From PHET01 sp038202795 (GTDB taxonomy: Bacteria; Actinomycetota; Coriobacteriia; Anaerosomatales; PHET01), in contig JBBREQ010000014.1 in the NCBI GenBank assembly GCA_038202795.1, positions 1 to 37,005 of the forward strand: a stretch of DNA of 37,005 bases, given 5' to 3'. The stretch's first letter is position 1; each line of letters opens with the position of its first letter. The position numbers were made by a program, and so were the translations under genes. The notes under the pieces were generated by a model. It saw only the letters and a list, made by a program, of their open reading frames with translations, did not search any database and was not told where the DNA came from. Below are positions 7,593 to 16,913 of the stretch, piece after piece.

Positions 7593-8729
7593 ATGCCAGC
7601 AGGTTCAAACGGCAACGGGGACGTCACTGGCTCGGAGCCCGATCGAGCGCCCGGCTCGTCGCGTGCCTCGGCCACTGCGGTCGTCTACTGCGAGGGCAAC
7701 TTCGGCGCCCAGGACGGCAAGACCGCCAACGGCCTGGTGCGCCACTCGGACCTCTACGAGATCCTCTCGGTGATCGACAGTGAGAAGTCGGGTCTCGATG
7801 CCGGTGAGGTGCTGGGCGGCGAGCCCAACGGGATCGCCATCTGCGACGACCTGGCCGCCGCGATCGAGCTGGCGGGGGCAGTTCCCGACGTCTTCATCTT
7901 TGGGAAGGCGCCTGCAAGCGGGCTCCTCTCGGACCTCGAGCGTGGCGTCGTGTTCGAGGCCATCGAGCTGGGGATGGATATCGTCAACGGACTCCACGAG
8001 TTCCTCAACGACGACCCCGAGTTCGCAGCGGCGGCCGCCAAGCACGGCGTGACGATCCGAGACGTGCGCCGTCCGCGCGACAAGAAACACCTTCGGCTGT
8101 TCACCGGTCGCATCTTCGACATCGCCTGTCGGCGCATCGCGGTGCTGGGGACCGACAGCGCGATCGGCAAGCGGACCACCGCAGAGATTCTGACACAGGC
8201 ACTCAACGACCAGGGCATCCGGGCGACCTTCGTCGCCACGGGACAGACCGGGATCATTCAGGGTGCCCGCTACGGGGTCGCGCTTGATGCCATTCCGGCG
8301 CAGTTCAGCTCGGGCGAGATGGAAGCGAGCGTGGTAGAGGCCTACGAAGGCGAGAACCCGGAAGTGATCGTCATCGAGGGGCAGGGAGCCCTGAGCCATC
8401 CCGCCTACCTGTCGTCGACGTTCATCTTGCGCGGGAGTCAGCCCCACGCCGTCATCTTGCAGCACGCACCGGCCCGCACATGTCTCGGCGACTTCCCCGA
8501 CCTGCCCATGCCCTCGCCGGAAAGCGAGATCAATCTGCTCGAGTGTTTCTCGGACACGAAGGTCATCGGAATCGCCATCAATCACGAATCGATGACCGAT
8601 GACGAGGTCACCCAGGCAATCGAGCACTACGAGTCTGAGCTGGGTCTGCCCGCCACCGACGCGCTCACCCGACCGCCTGAGCGGCTGGTCGACATGGTGC
8701 TGCGCGCATTCCCTGAGCTCGAGCGGTAG
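7593..8729 (+). CDS. DUF1611 family protein, DgcN (D-glutamate N-acetyltransferase)-like
   Basis: The ATG at 7593 follows GGAGG by five bases; an ATG at 7581 is in frame but overlaps that site. The 378-residue protein has an N-terminal alpha/beta domain and a C-terminal P-loop domain (AVLGTDSAIGKRTTAEIL, a GxxxxxGKxT loop near residues 187-200, then VIVIEGQGALSHPAY). This matches DUF1611, whose named member DgcN acts with an L-Ala-D/L-Glu-type epimerase in handling D-glutamate. The epimerase is not here; the upstream neighbour is an M19 dipeptidase. The N-terminal 30 residues look disordered. The family call is firm and the substrate is inferred. Confidence 0.75.
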   Translation: MPAGSNGNGDVTGSEPDRAPGSSRASATAVVYCEGNFGAQDGKTANGLVRHSDLYEILSVIDSEKSGLDAGEVLGGEPNGIAICDDLAAAIELAGAVPDVFIFGKAPASGLLSDLERGVVFEAIELGMDIVNGLHEFLNDDPEFAAAAAKHGVTIRDVRRPRDKKHLRLFTGRIFDIACRRIAVLGTDSAIGKRTTAEILTQALNDQGIRATFVATGQTGIIQGARYGVALDAIPAQFSSGEMEASVVEAYEGENPEVIVIEGQGALSHPAYLSSTFILRGSQPHAVILQHAPARTCLGDFPDLPMPSPESEINLLECFSDTKVIGIAINHESMTDDEVTQAIEHYESELGLPATDALTRPPERLVDMVLRAFPELER

Positions 8730-8739
8730 TCGGCGCGGG

Positions 8740-9945
<1,206 letters not shown>

Positions 9946-9970
9946 CTGGTGCCTCCCGGCTGTCTGCTGC

Positions 9971-11026
9971 CTAGGCGTCGTCGCCCGAGCGCGGCATCAT
10001 GTCGAGCACGACCTTGCCGCTCTGTCCGCTCGACATGGCGGCGAACCCGGCCTCGTAGTCCTCGAAGGGCAGCTCGTGGGTGATGACCGATGCGATGTCC
10101 AGACCGCTCTCGAGCATCGTCTGCATCTTGTACCAGGTCTCCCAGATCTCGCGTCCGTAGATGCCTTTGATCGTCAGGCCGCGAAAGACCACCTGATCCC
10201 AATCGATTCGTGCGGGATCCGGAGCGATGCCCAGAAGTGCGATCCGTCCACCGTTGTGCATGCTCTCGAGCATCGACTCGAAGGCCTCAGCGTTGCCGCT
10301 CATCTCCAGGCCTATGTCGAAGCCCACCATGCCCAAGTCCTTCATGACGCTCGGAATGGTGTCGCGCAGGACATTCACCGCCCGTGTGGCCCCCATGCGC
10401 AGCGCGAGGTCGAGTCGGTAGTCGTTGACGTCGGTGACCACGACATTGCGCGCGCCCACGTGCTTGGCGATGGCCGCGGACATGATTCCGATCGGTCCTG
10501 CCCCGGTGATGAGCACGTCTTCGCCCACCAGGTCGAACGAGAGCGTAGCGTGCGTCGCGTTTCCAAAGGGGTCGAAGATAGCAGCGACGCGCGAGGGAAT
10601 CGAGTCGGCGACGTGCCAGGCGTTTGTGGCAGGCAGCGAAAGGTACTCGGCGAAACATCCGTCGCGGTTCACGCCCACGCCGATCGCGTCAGTGCACAGG
10701 TGGCGGCGCCCTGCTCGGCAGCTTCGGCAGACACCGCACACGATATGACCTTCGCCCGAAACGCGCTCGCCCACGCTGAAACCCTTGGCACCCTCGCCAA
10801 CCTGGGCCACGTGCCCCACGAACTCGTGCCCGTATATCTGTGGGGGACGGATGGTGCGCTGCGCCCACGGGTTCCAGTCGTAGATGTGGACGTCGGTTCC
10901 GCAGATAGCGACCTTCTCGATGCGGATCAGCAGATCGCTCGCTCCTGCCGTGGGTACCGGCACCTCTTCGAGCGAACCACCGGGAGCGGCCGCGGTCTTC
11001 ACCAGAGCCTTCATCGTGCGTTGCAT
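9971..11026 (-). CDS. tdh: L-threonine 3-dehydrogenase
   Basis: The protein is a zinc-dependent medium-chain dehydrogenase of about 351 residues, close to the 341 of E. coli Tdh. CGTDVHIYDWNPWAQ and GHEFVGHV mark the catalytic zinc site. The structural zinc site is CGVCRSCRAGRRHLC. The NAD-binding fold follows (ITGAGPIGIMSAAIAKHVGA). It oxidises threonine to 2-amino-3-oxobutanoate, the substrate of the next gene kbl. ATGs at 11026 and 11014 are both possible, as neither has a strong ribosome site. GTG/ATG codons further upstream are less likely because MKALVKT is the usual Tdh beginning. Confidence 0.92.
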   Translation of the reverse strand: MQRTMKALVKTAAAPGGSLEEVPVPTAGASDLLIRIEKVAICGTDVHIYDWNPWAQRTIRPPQIYGHEFVGHVAQVGEGAKGFSVGERVSGEGHIVCGVCRSCRAGRRHLCTDAIGVGVNRDGCFAEYLSLPATNAWHVADSIPSRVAAIFDPFGNATHATLSFDLVGEDVLITGAGPIGIMSAAIAKHVGARNVVVTDVNDYRLDLALRMGATRAVNVLRDTIPSVMKDLGMVGFDIGLEMSGNAEAFESMLESMHNGGRIALLGIAPDPARIDWDQVVFRGLTIKGIYGREIWETWYKMQTMLESGLDIASVITHELPFEDYEAGFAAMSSGQSGKVVLDMMPRSGDDA

Positions 11027-11109
11027 GGCACCACACCCATCTGCGGGGAGGTCAGACCTGCGCGGACACAACAGGTTAGTACCCGCTGGACGGTGCTCGA
11101 ACCTGCCGA

Positions 11110-12447
11110 CTACTTCAGATTCACGCTGACCGAGTCAGACGTGTCGGCCAGATAGCCGGGGATCGCCGGGACCGAGATCCTGAACCGGTAGGTCCCGCGC
11201 CGCATGGTGCGCGTGAAGGCATAGCTCGTGCGCCAGGCTGCGCCGTCGTCCTTCGCGCCGATAGTGGGCGTCGCGAGCTTCTTGTAGGTGGTGGAGCCGG
11301 GCTTCTTCACATACAAGGTTGCTTGCGTGCCGATCGAACCGGCCGGGGAGACCGAACCGCTCAGGACCACGGTCTTGCCGCGGTAGGCAGTGGTGCGGCT
11401 CGTCTTGATACCTACCGAGACCTGCGGGCGGTACAGCGCCATGTCATCCAGCACGACGGAGGTGCCCGCCGCGGGCCCCGCGGCCGTCAGCACGGTGCTG
11501 CCCGCGAGGCGTACCGTAACGCGGGCTCGAACGGCTTCTGCAGGTGCGCTCAGCAGTGTAGTCATGCGGGCAAACGATCCGCTGTTGACGCCGGCGGCGC
11601 TACCGGTGGTGCTCGTCTCGGTGAGCGTCACGCCATCCGCGCCCAGATAGGCGAGGCGCAGCTCGATGCCGTTTGGATCCGATCCGCTCTTGGTCCAGGC
11701 GCGTACCCGGTAGCTTGCCCCGGGCGTGATGGCCACGTTCTGGGCCAGTTCGGTGTAGGTGGCCGGGTCCCCGCTGGGGTTCAGCAGCTCGAGTGAGTTG
11801 CGCCCGGTGACAGAGGCGTTCTTCCGGTGCGCGGTAAACGTCTGATACCACGGGCCGGCGGTTTCCCACCACACGGGCGTCTCGGCACCATGGCCCCACG
11901 ACGTGCTCCAGACGTTGAAGGTCGGGTTCTTGAGCAGGTTGGACGACGTGGGGCTGGAGGCGATGCGGTCGTAGCGCACAGGCACGTATCCCCAGCCCAA
12001 GTCCTCGGCGATCGAGTGGACGCGGGTACCCGCGATGCCCACGCCTGAGGCGGACTCATACGAGATGTACTGGGTGTGCGACTCATCGACCCAGCCGTAG
12101 AACAGGCGGATGTGATAGCCCTTCTTGAGCAACGCGTCGCCCGGCTCGAGCGAAGAGACCGGGATCCTATGGCTGACCTGGTGAAACGTCCGCGTGTTGT
12201 AGGAAGTTCCGGTCGCCCAGCACATCGAGACGTAGCCCGAGCAGTCGGTGCGGTACCCGGCGTAGGACTTCGACTGGCTGTAGGGCACCGGCTTGTCGAC
12301 GCGCACCTGCGCCCGCGACAGTACGGAGTTTCGGGTGATCCCCAGCGCGCTTGTTGCGCCCAGGAGCACGCACACGAGCGCCAGCAGCGCCAGAGACGCG
12401 CGGAGCGTTGAGCGGAGTGGCGCGGTCGTGCGAGGGGCGTGGTCCAT
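11110..12447 (-). CDS. Secreted NlpC/P60-like protein with carbohydrate-binding-like and Ig-like domains
   Basis: The 445-residue protein has a signal sequence (LRASLALLALVCVLLGATSALG, about residues 15-36). An NlpC/P60-like cysteine-peptidase domain follows: C69 in TDCSGYVSMCW and H112 in KKGYHIRLFYGW. A jelly-roll-like region (about 170-340, beginning NLLKNPTFNVW) resembles carbohydrate-binding modules. An Ig/bacterial-surface domain closes the protein (TAYRGKTVVLSGSVSPAG to the end). NlpC/P60 enzymes usually cut peptidoglycan stem peptides. A wall hydrolase or exported amidase is likely. GGAGG lies 11 bases upstream of the ATG. The gene is divergent from the YbjN-like gene. Confidence 0.75.
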   Translation of the reverse strand: MDHAPRTTAPLRSTLRASLALLALVCVLLGATSALGITRNSVLSRAQVRVDKPVPYSQSKSYAGYRTDCSGYVSMCWATGTSYNTRTFHQVSHRIPVSSLEPGDALLKKGYHIRLFYGWVDESHTQYISYESASGVGIAGTRVHSIAEDLGWGYVPVRYDRIASSPTSSNLLKNPTFNVWSTSWGHGAETPVWWETAGPWYQTFTAHRKNASVTGRNSLELLNPSGDPATYTELAQNVAITPGASYRVRAWTKSGSDPNGIELRLAYLGADGVTLTETSTTGSAAGVNSGSFARMTTLLSAPAEAVRARVTVRLAGSTVLTAAGPAAGTSVVLDDMALYRPQVSVGIKTSRTTAYRGKTVVLSGSVSPAGSIGTQATLYVKKPGSTTYKKLATPTIGAKDDGAAWRTSYAFTRTMRRGTYRFRISVPAIPGYLADTSDSVSVNLK

Positions 12448-12528
12448 GGGCGTGTGTACCTCCAGGGCGGCTATCGACGGCGCGCGGACCCATCATGAGC
12501 CGATGCGGACATCGTGCGACAAGCACTG

Positions 12529-12542
12529 GTGACCTAGGTCAC
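12529..12542. promoter_or_regulatory. Perfect 14-bp palindrome, CRP/FNR-type operator candidate
   Basis: GTGACCTAGGTCAC lies in the divergent gap between the NlpC/P60-like gene and the YbjN-like gene. It fits the GTGA-N6-TCAC form of CRP/GlxR-type sites. It is 82 bp upstream of the NlpC/P60-like start and 68 bp upstream of the YbjN-like start, so it could control either or both. The regulator is not in the window. Confidence 0.4.
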
Positions 12543-12609
12543 AGGGTGATAGCCGCCCCGCTGGGGAATAGTAAGTGCGGGCAATCACTCACACGGAGGC
12601 GGGTAGGGA

Positions 12610-13059
12610 ATGGGACGAGCGAAGATGGTCATACCGGGAGACAAGCTGAGTACCGAGACGCTCCTCGCGTTGCTCGACGAGGCCGGCATCCCCGCGCAGC
12701 ACGGACCCGAAGGCATGAGCAGCGTCAAGGTGGACATGGGAGAGCTGACGTTTCTCATCGACTCCTATCCCCATCAAGGCGCTATCAAGATCTGGACGGC
12801 CCAGGAGCTCGATCCTGATGAGGTGGACCTTGCCGCCGCGGTGAGTTCAGCCAACTCGTTCAACGAGGTGTTTCTGTTCGTACGCAACTTCGTGTTCCAA
12901 GACCCAGCCGACCGCACCAACTACCGAGTGGTGTGGGACCACGACCGGTTGGTCGCAGCCGAGGGGCTTACCGCCGATGAGTTGCTGCTGACGCTCACCC
13001 GCGTGGCCGACGTGCTCATGGAGGCACTCGCACCTCAAGAACAGACCGGCCACGCGTAG
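12610..13059 (+). CDS. YbjN-like small protein of unknown function
   Basis: The 149-residue soluble protein has the alternating strand-helix layout of YbjN-type domains. A two-stranded start reads SSVKVDMGELTFLIDSYP, then a helix entering ANSFNEVFLFVRNF, strands YRVVWDHDRLVAAEGL, and a final helix (TADELLLTLTRVADVLMEAL). GGAGG lies 11 bases before the ATG and a second purine-rich run (GTAGGGA) lies directly before it. The family is linked to chaperone-like or secretion-related roles in a few bacteria, and no function can be claimed here. A membrane-anchored protein follows 90 bp downstream. Confidence 0.6.
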   Translation: MGRAKMVIPGDKLSTETLLALLDEAGIPAQHGPEGMSSVKVDMGELTFLIDSYPHQGAIKIWTAQELDPDEVDLAAAVSSANSFNEVFLFVRNFVFQDPADRTNYRVVWDHDRLVAAEGLTADELLLTLTRVADVLMEALAPQEQTGHA

Positions 13060-13149
13060 AGACGACCATGACCTGCGATTTGCACCCTTGCCCTCGCCAG
13101 CTCGCAGCACTAGTGTTGGGTCACCGTTCATCTCGTCTCGGGGGTCTGC

Positions 13150-13830
13150 ATGAACGACTACACGCGCAGTGACTTGGGCCGCATCAGCCGGCGGCCGTAC
13201 AAGAGCTCCGGACTCGACCGGCAGCAGCGCCTCACCATCACGTTGGGCGTCACCGCTGCCGTCATTCTCGCGCTGGGACTGGGCGTGGGCTTCGCCGTGG
13301 GGCGCGCCACTGCTCCCGAGCCTGAGCTCCTACCGGTGCAAGCGCCAGTCGTCCAAGAGGAGACCACGCTGCCGGCTGGCGTCGTTGAGGACGTTGCCAC
13401 CGAGACGGTCGACTCCGACCTGCTCGCAGAGGAAGACGTCTCCCAGGAGACCACCATCACCGATGAGGTGCCGCCCCCGAGGCCCAAGCAGCTCGCACCC
13501 AAGGACGGTGCCGTCATCAACGCCTCCCGCGTCACTCTGGACTGGTCGAAGGTCGAAGACGACTCGGACGAACCGGTCACCTACGCGTTCGAGATCCAGG
13601 ACCGTCTCTCGGGCGGCTCCTATGGCAACCGGCAGGTCATCGGCAAGCTCAAGTCGTCGTCGTACTCGGCCAGGGTGCTCTACGCGAAGCGGCGTTGGCG
13701 GGTGTGGGCGGTGGATACCGCAGGCAACCAGAGCGACAAAACGGGCTGGCGCTACTACCAGCATACAGCCAGGCCGGTGGTCAAACCCACGCCCAAGCCC
13801 GATCCGGAACCCAGCGACGAGACGACGTAG
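13150..13830 (+). CDS. Single-pass membrane protein with extracellular FN3-like domain
   Basis: The 226-residue protein has a short basic cytoplasmic end, one membrane helix (about residues 29-51, LTITLGVTAAVILALGLGVGFAVG), and then an acidic, Thr/Val-rich linker. A fibronectin type III-like domain follows (KQLAPKDGAVINASRVTLDWSKV ... WRVWAVDTAGNQS, about 113-205). The Pro/Lys-rich tail ends in TT. It is probably anchored with the domain outside. Family and partner are unknown. A GGGGG run precedes the ATG. Confidence 0.7.
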   Translation: MNDYTRSDLGRISRRPYKSSGLDRQQRLTITLGVTAAVILALGLGVGFAVGRATAPEPELLPVQAPVVQEETTLPAGVVEDVATETVDSDLLAEEDVSQETTITDEVPPPRPKQLAPKDGAVINASRVTLDWSKVEDDSDEPVTYAFEIQDRLSGGSYGNRQVIGKLKSSSYSARVLYAKRRWRVWAVDTAGNQSDKTGWRYYQHTARPVVKPTPKPDPEPSDETT

Positions 13831-13880
13831 CACCCCACTCTCGCACTACCCGCAAAAGTCCCTGGTGTTCGCGGCGCCCG

Positions 13881-14495
13881 CTACTCGCCGGTCCCGTTGG
13901 CCAGATGACCGCGCATCCACTCGACCGCCCCGTTCTCGAGTGCCCGCGCCTTCGAGAGCGCCCCGATGTCGCGCACGCGCCAGCCCAGAGCGGTCCCCAG
14001 GTCTGCGACCGTCGCCTTCGCGGCCGCATCATCGCCGCAGATGCGCAGTGGCATGGTCGGGTTGGGCCCGGGGTCACCCATCTGGGCGGCGAGGATCTGG
14101 CTGAAGGCTTTCACCACGCGTGAGCCGGGAAGCGCCCGCTGCAAGTACTCCGCGCCCGAATCATCTTCACCAAACGCATTGACGACGCCCGTTTTGGTGA
14201 TGAGTGGCGGGTTGGTGACATCGATGACGATCGTGTTGTCGAACAGCCGGGGGCTGAGTCCCCCGACCACCTCTCGAAGAACTCGTCCGGGTACCGCGAA
14301 TACCGCGACGTCGGCGAACCGGGCCGCCTGGACGTAGCTGCCCGCCTGTGCTCCGGACCCCGAGGAATGTTGCCACTGGACGACTGTGGGCTTGTTCACG
14401 TCGCGCGCGCCCACCATGACCTCATGCCCGATGCGCGCGAAGCCTGCTGCAAGTGAGAGCGCGGCGCTGCCCGAGCCGATGATGCCGATTCGCAT
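13881..14495 (-). CDS. NADPH-dependent F420 reductase-like oxidoreductase
   Basis: The ATG at 14495 begins MRIGIIGSGSAALSLAAGFARIGHEVMVGARD, a Rossmann NADP-binding start at residue 1; longer reading frames upstream would precede the nucleotide-binding strand and are rejected. The 204-residue length and later motifs (VFAVPGRVLREV, VIDVTNPP, GSRVVKAF, PLRICGDDAAAK) match F420H2:NADP oxidoreductases and related NADP-binding reductases. The family passes hydride between F420 and NADP in the cytoplasm. No F420 biosynthesis gene is visible, so another NADP-dependent role is possible. It diverges from the 7-TM gene. Confidence 0.78.
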   Translation of the reverse strand: MRIGIIGSGSAALSLAAGFARIGHEVMVGARDVNKPTVVQWQHSSGSGAQAGSYVQAARFADVAVFAVPGRVLREVVGGLSPRLFDNTIVIDVTNPPLITKTGVVNAFGEDDSGAEYLQRALPGSRVVKAFSQILAAQMGDPGPNPTMPLRICGDDAAAKATVADLGTALGWRVRDIGALSKARALENGAVEWMRGHLANGTGE

Positions 14496-14628
14496 GCGGG
14501 TCGCCCTTCGAGAGTCACGGTGCATGGGCAGGAGTATTCCCCGTTCCAGCACGTGCCGTGCCGCTCTTCGCCCCCGACCTGTATTCTGGTAGCGCATTGA
14601 TCGGGCGCGAGCCGAGGGGGCAACGCAG

Positions 14629-15366
14629 ATGTCGTTCTGGAGCGGGTGGTGGTGGCCGGCGGCAACTGCGGTCATCGGGTTCGTGTACGTGGGGCTGCTG
14701 CTCGCGCAGTGGAACAGGCGTCGCAAGCCGCACCAGCTGGCCTGGGCGATGGGGTTTCTGTTTTACGCCGTCGCGGCGGGTATGGAGTTCTACTCTGAGT
14801 ACACGCAGTACTGGGACCCGACCGTCTATCGGATCTACATCGTGCTTGCGGCGTCGATGGTCGGGTTTCTTGGCCTGGGCTCGCTGTTCCTGATCTCGAA
14901 GACGCCAACAGTGCCCAACCTGTTCTTGGCCTACGTTCTGGTGTGTCTGGCCATCTTCGTGTGGGGTGTCTTCACCACCGAGCTGATCACCGAGGCGCTC
15001 AAACCGGGTGTGGTGGTGGGTGGTGCGGCGCTGGGGGCTGCCGGTACGTTCCCCCGCATCATGTCGCTGTTCTTCAACATCCCGGGCACGCTGTTGCTCA
15101 TTGGCGGGTCGATTGCCTCGATCATCCTGTTTCGCAAGAACAAGGCGTACCGCTACCGCGTGTGGGCCAACGTGCTGATTATCGTGGGCACCCTGCTCAT
15201 CGCCGGGGCCGGATCCATGGCGCGTGCGGGAGCGACCAGTGGACTCTATGTGGGCGAGATGATCGCCAGTGCGATTCTTCTCGCCGGGTTTCTGCTCGCG
15301 GGCACGCTTGAGCGGGGCGCCGCAGCCGCCCGTGCCCGCCGAGAAGAACAGGCGCCGGTGGGCTAG
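14629..15366 (+). CDS. Seven-helix membrane protein of unknown function
   Basis: The 245-residue protein consists almost wholly of hydrophobic helices, about seven, with short loops. The N-terminus starts with the Trp-rich FWSGWWWPAATAVIGFVYVG. One loop carries EFYSEYTQYWDP, and a basic tail (ARARREEQ) lies at the C-terminus. GAGGGGG lies eight bases before the ATG. I do not recognise the family. The size and topology resemble small 7-TM sensors or energy-coupling proteins, but no diagnostic motif is seen. The 223-bp gap downstream holds the promoter of the next operon. Confidence 0.7.
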   Translation: MSFWSGWWWPAATAVIGFVYVGLLLAQWNRRRKPHQLAWAMGFLFYAVAAGMEFYSEYTQYWDPTVYRIYIVLAASMVGFLGLGSLFLISKTPTVPNLFLAYVLVCLAIFVWGVFTTELITEALKPGVVVGGAALGAAGTFPRIMSLFFNIPGTLLLIGGSIASIILFRKNKAYRYRVWANVLIIVGTLLIAGAGSMARAGATSGLYVGEMIASAILLAGFLLAGTLERGAAAARARREEQAPVG

Positions 15367-15384
15367 CACCCTGGTGAGTTGACG

Positions 15385-15408
15385 GATTGCGAACACGATT
15401 GCGAACAC
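15385..15408 (+). repeat. Two tandem copies of a 12-base repeat
   Basis: GATTGCGAACAC is repeated exactly and without gap, 15 bp before the -35 of the amide-transport promoter. It may be an activator site or a recent short duplication. Confidence 0.5.
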
Positions 15409-15422
15409 GGATCTGCGTCCTA

Positions 15423-15481
15423 TTGCTGCACACATACCTAATGCCTAGACTCTAATGAGTGAATCCTCAATCTCGGATTCA
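15423..15481 (+). promoter_or_regulatory. Promoter and operator for the Liv-type/amidase operon
   Basis: TTGCTG (15423-15428) and TAGACT (15446-15451), 17 bases apart, form a good housekeeping promoter. A perfect inverted repeat, TGAATCC (15460-15466) and GGATTCA (15475-15481), spans the expected transcription start and looks like a repressor site or initial-transcript hairpin. Confidence 0.5.
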
Positions 15482-15565
15482 AAAGGAACGGTATAGGTCA
15501 ACTCGCAAGGAAGGGGGCGCCGGCAGTCCTGGTTCCAGCGGTAGTTCTGATGCTTTGTCTATCCT

Positions 15566-15576
15566 GATTCAGAATC
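15566..15576 (+). promoter_or_regulatory. GATTC-A-GAATC inverted repeat before the binding-protein gene
   Basis: The same GATTC/GAATC half-sites seen in the operator at 15460-15481 recur here, 14 bp before the TTG start. ATTCAGAATCG (15567-15577) appears again at 16789-16799, just past the stop codon. It may be a second site for the same regulator or an RNA element. Confidence 0.35.
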
Positions 15577-15589
15577 GAGGCGATGCACG

Positions 15590-16789
15590 TTGAAGAAGAA
15601 CCTTCTGGTTTTCTCACTCGCACTGATCGCGGTACTTGCACTGACTGGCTGCGGCGGCACCAAGGACGATGGCGGGACTTCCTCGGCGGGTGACGAAAAG
15701 ATCCTGATCGGGTCAGCGCTGTGCCAGACCGGAATTCAGGCGCCGCTTGACGAGCCCGCACTTCGCGGCGCCCAGCTGGCTGTTGATGACCTCAACGCCA
15801 AGGGAGGCATCCTGGGCAAGCAGGTCGAGCTGGTCAACATGGACGGCAAGAGCGACCCGGTAACGGTAGGCAACGTCGCCAAGCAGATGATCCAGAAGGG
15901 CGCCGTCGCCCTGATCGCGCCGAGCGACTTCGACTTCGGTGGTCCGGCCAGCCGAGAGGCCCAGTCTGCAGGAATCGTCGGCATTTCGCCGTGCGCGTCT
16001 TCGCCGCTCTACGGTTCCGCCGCTCTTGGCGACAAGCAGTTCACCATGTCGATGTGGAACACGACCATGGGTGCGGCAACCGCCGAGAGTGCATACGACA
16101 AGGGCTACAAGACCGTCTACGTGATCACCGACGACTTCATCGACTACACCAAGAGCTTGAGCAAGTACTTCATCGCACGCTACGAGGAGCTCGGCGGCAA
16201 GGTGCTGTTCGAGGATACGTACACGCAGGGTCAGGCTGACGTTTCGGCGCAGCTCGCCCGCATCAAGGCGCTCGATACTCCTCCCGACTTCATCTACATC
16301 TCGTCGTATATGCCCGACCTCGCCCTCATGATTCGCACGCTACGCGAGAGCGGCATCGACGCCCCCGTCTACGGTGGCGACTCCTACGACGATCCAGGCC
16401 TGTTCGAGGCCCTGGGTGCGGACTACGGCAACAACGTCGTCTTCGACACCCACGGGTTCCTTTCGGCGGAAGCCAACCCCAACTACACGGCATTCGCTGC
16501 GAGCTATGAGAAGAAGTTCGGTAACCCCCCGGACGCCGTCTGGGTCATGCCGGGCTACGACGCTGTCATGGTGCTTGCGCAGTCCATGGAGAAGGCGGGT
16601 AGCACCGACGGTGCCGCAGTTGCCAAGGCCATGGAGGACACGGAGTTCGATCTCCTTACCGGCAAGCTGGACTGGTCGGACGCCGCCTCGGGTCACGAGC
16701 CCAACAAGGCCGCCGCGCTGGTCGAGATCAAGGGCGGCAAGCCGGAGTTCCAGGGCTGGGTCATTCCTAAGAAGATCCCTGCCCCCTAA
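15590..16789 (+). CDS. ABC transporter substrate-binding lipoprotein (LivJ/amide type)
   Basis: The TTG at 15590 begins a lipoprotein signal MKKNLLVFSLALIAVLALTGCGG with lipobox LTGC (Cys21); an ATG at 15583 is out of frame. The 399-residue protein matches the LivJ-type periplasmic-binding fold (Peripla_BP_6): GSALCQTGIQAPLDEPALRGAQLAVDDLN, then VTVGNVAKQMIQ, and AFAASYEKKFGNPPDAVWVMPGYDAV near the end. It binds substrate outside the membrane and hands it to LivH/LivM. An amidase ends the operon, so short amides or urea-like compounds are as likely as branched-chain amino acids. A strong stem-loop follows the gene. Confidence 0.88.
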   Translation: MKKNLLVFSLALIAVLALTGCGGTKDDGGTSSAGDEKILIGSALCQTGIQAPLDEPALRGAQLAVDDLNAKGGILGKQVELVNMDGKSDPVTVGNVAKQMIQKGAVALIAPSDFDFGGPASREAQSAGIVGISPCASSPLYGSAALGDKQFTMSMWNTTMGAATAESAYDKGYKTVYVITDDFIDYTKSLSKYFIARYEELGGKVLFEDTYTQGQADVSAQLARIKALDTPPDFIYISSYMPDLALMIRTLRESGIDAPVYGGDSYDDPGLFEALGADYGNNVVFDTHGFLSAEANPNYTAFAASYEKKFGNPPDAVWVMPGYDAVMVLAQSMEKAGSTDGAAVAKAMEDTEFDLLTGKLDWSDAASGHEPNKAAALVEIKGGKPEFQGWVIPKKIPAP

Positions 16790-16822
16790 TTCAGAATCGC
16801 GTAGCATCATCGGTTTGGGAAC

Positions 16823-16860
16823 GGTCAGGAGGGGGCGCCCTACGGCGCTCTCTTCTGACC
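16823..16860 (+). terminator. Strong intercistronic stem-loop after the binding-protein gene
   Basis: Arms 16823-16839 and 16844-16860 form a 17-bp stem with three G-U pairs and loop CTAC. The following bases (CTCTCGG) are not a T-run, so full termination is unlikely. Such structures often protect the 3' end of binding-protein mRNA or cause partial termination, which gives more binding protein than membrane subunits. Confidence 0.6.
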
Positions 16861-16913
16861 CTCTCGGACCTCAGCAGGCGGCCGCGAAGCATCCACGACA
16901 GTGGGAGAACTGC

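Noticed and set aside
14496..14726. N-terminal extension of the F420-reductase-like protein
   Set aside because: The Rossmann fold starts at the ATG at 14495, and the extension would overlap the divergent 7-TM gene.
15385..15408. Start of a CRISPR array or satellite
   Set aside because: There are only two tandem 12-base copies with no spacers.
16789..16799. ATTCAGAATCG copy past the binding-protein stop as a separate promoter site
   Set aside because: Only one half of the repeat context is present and no -35/-10 pair follows; noted under the repeat cluster instead.
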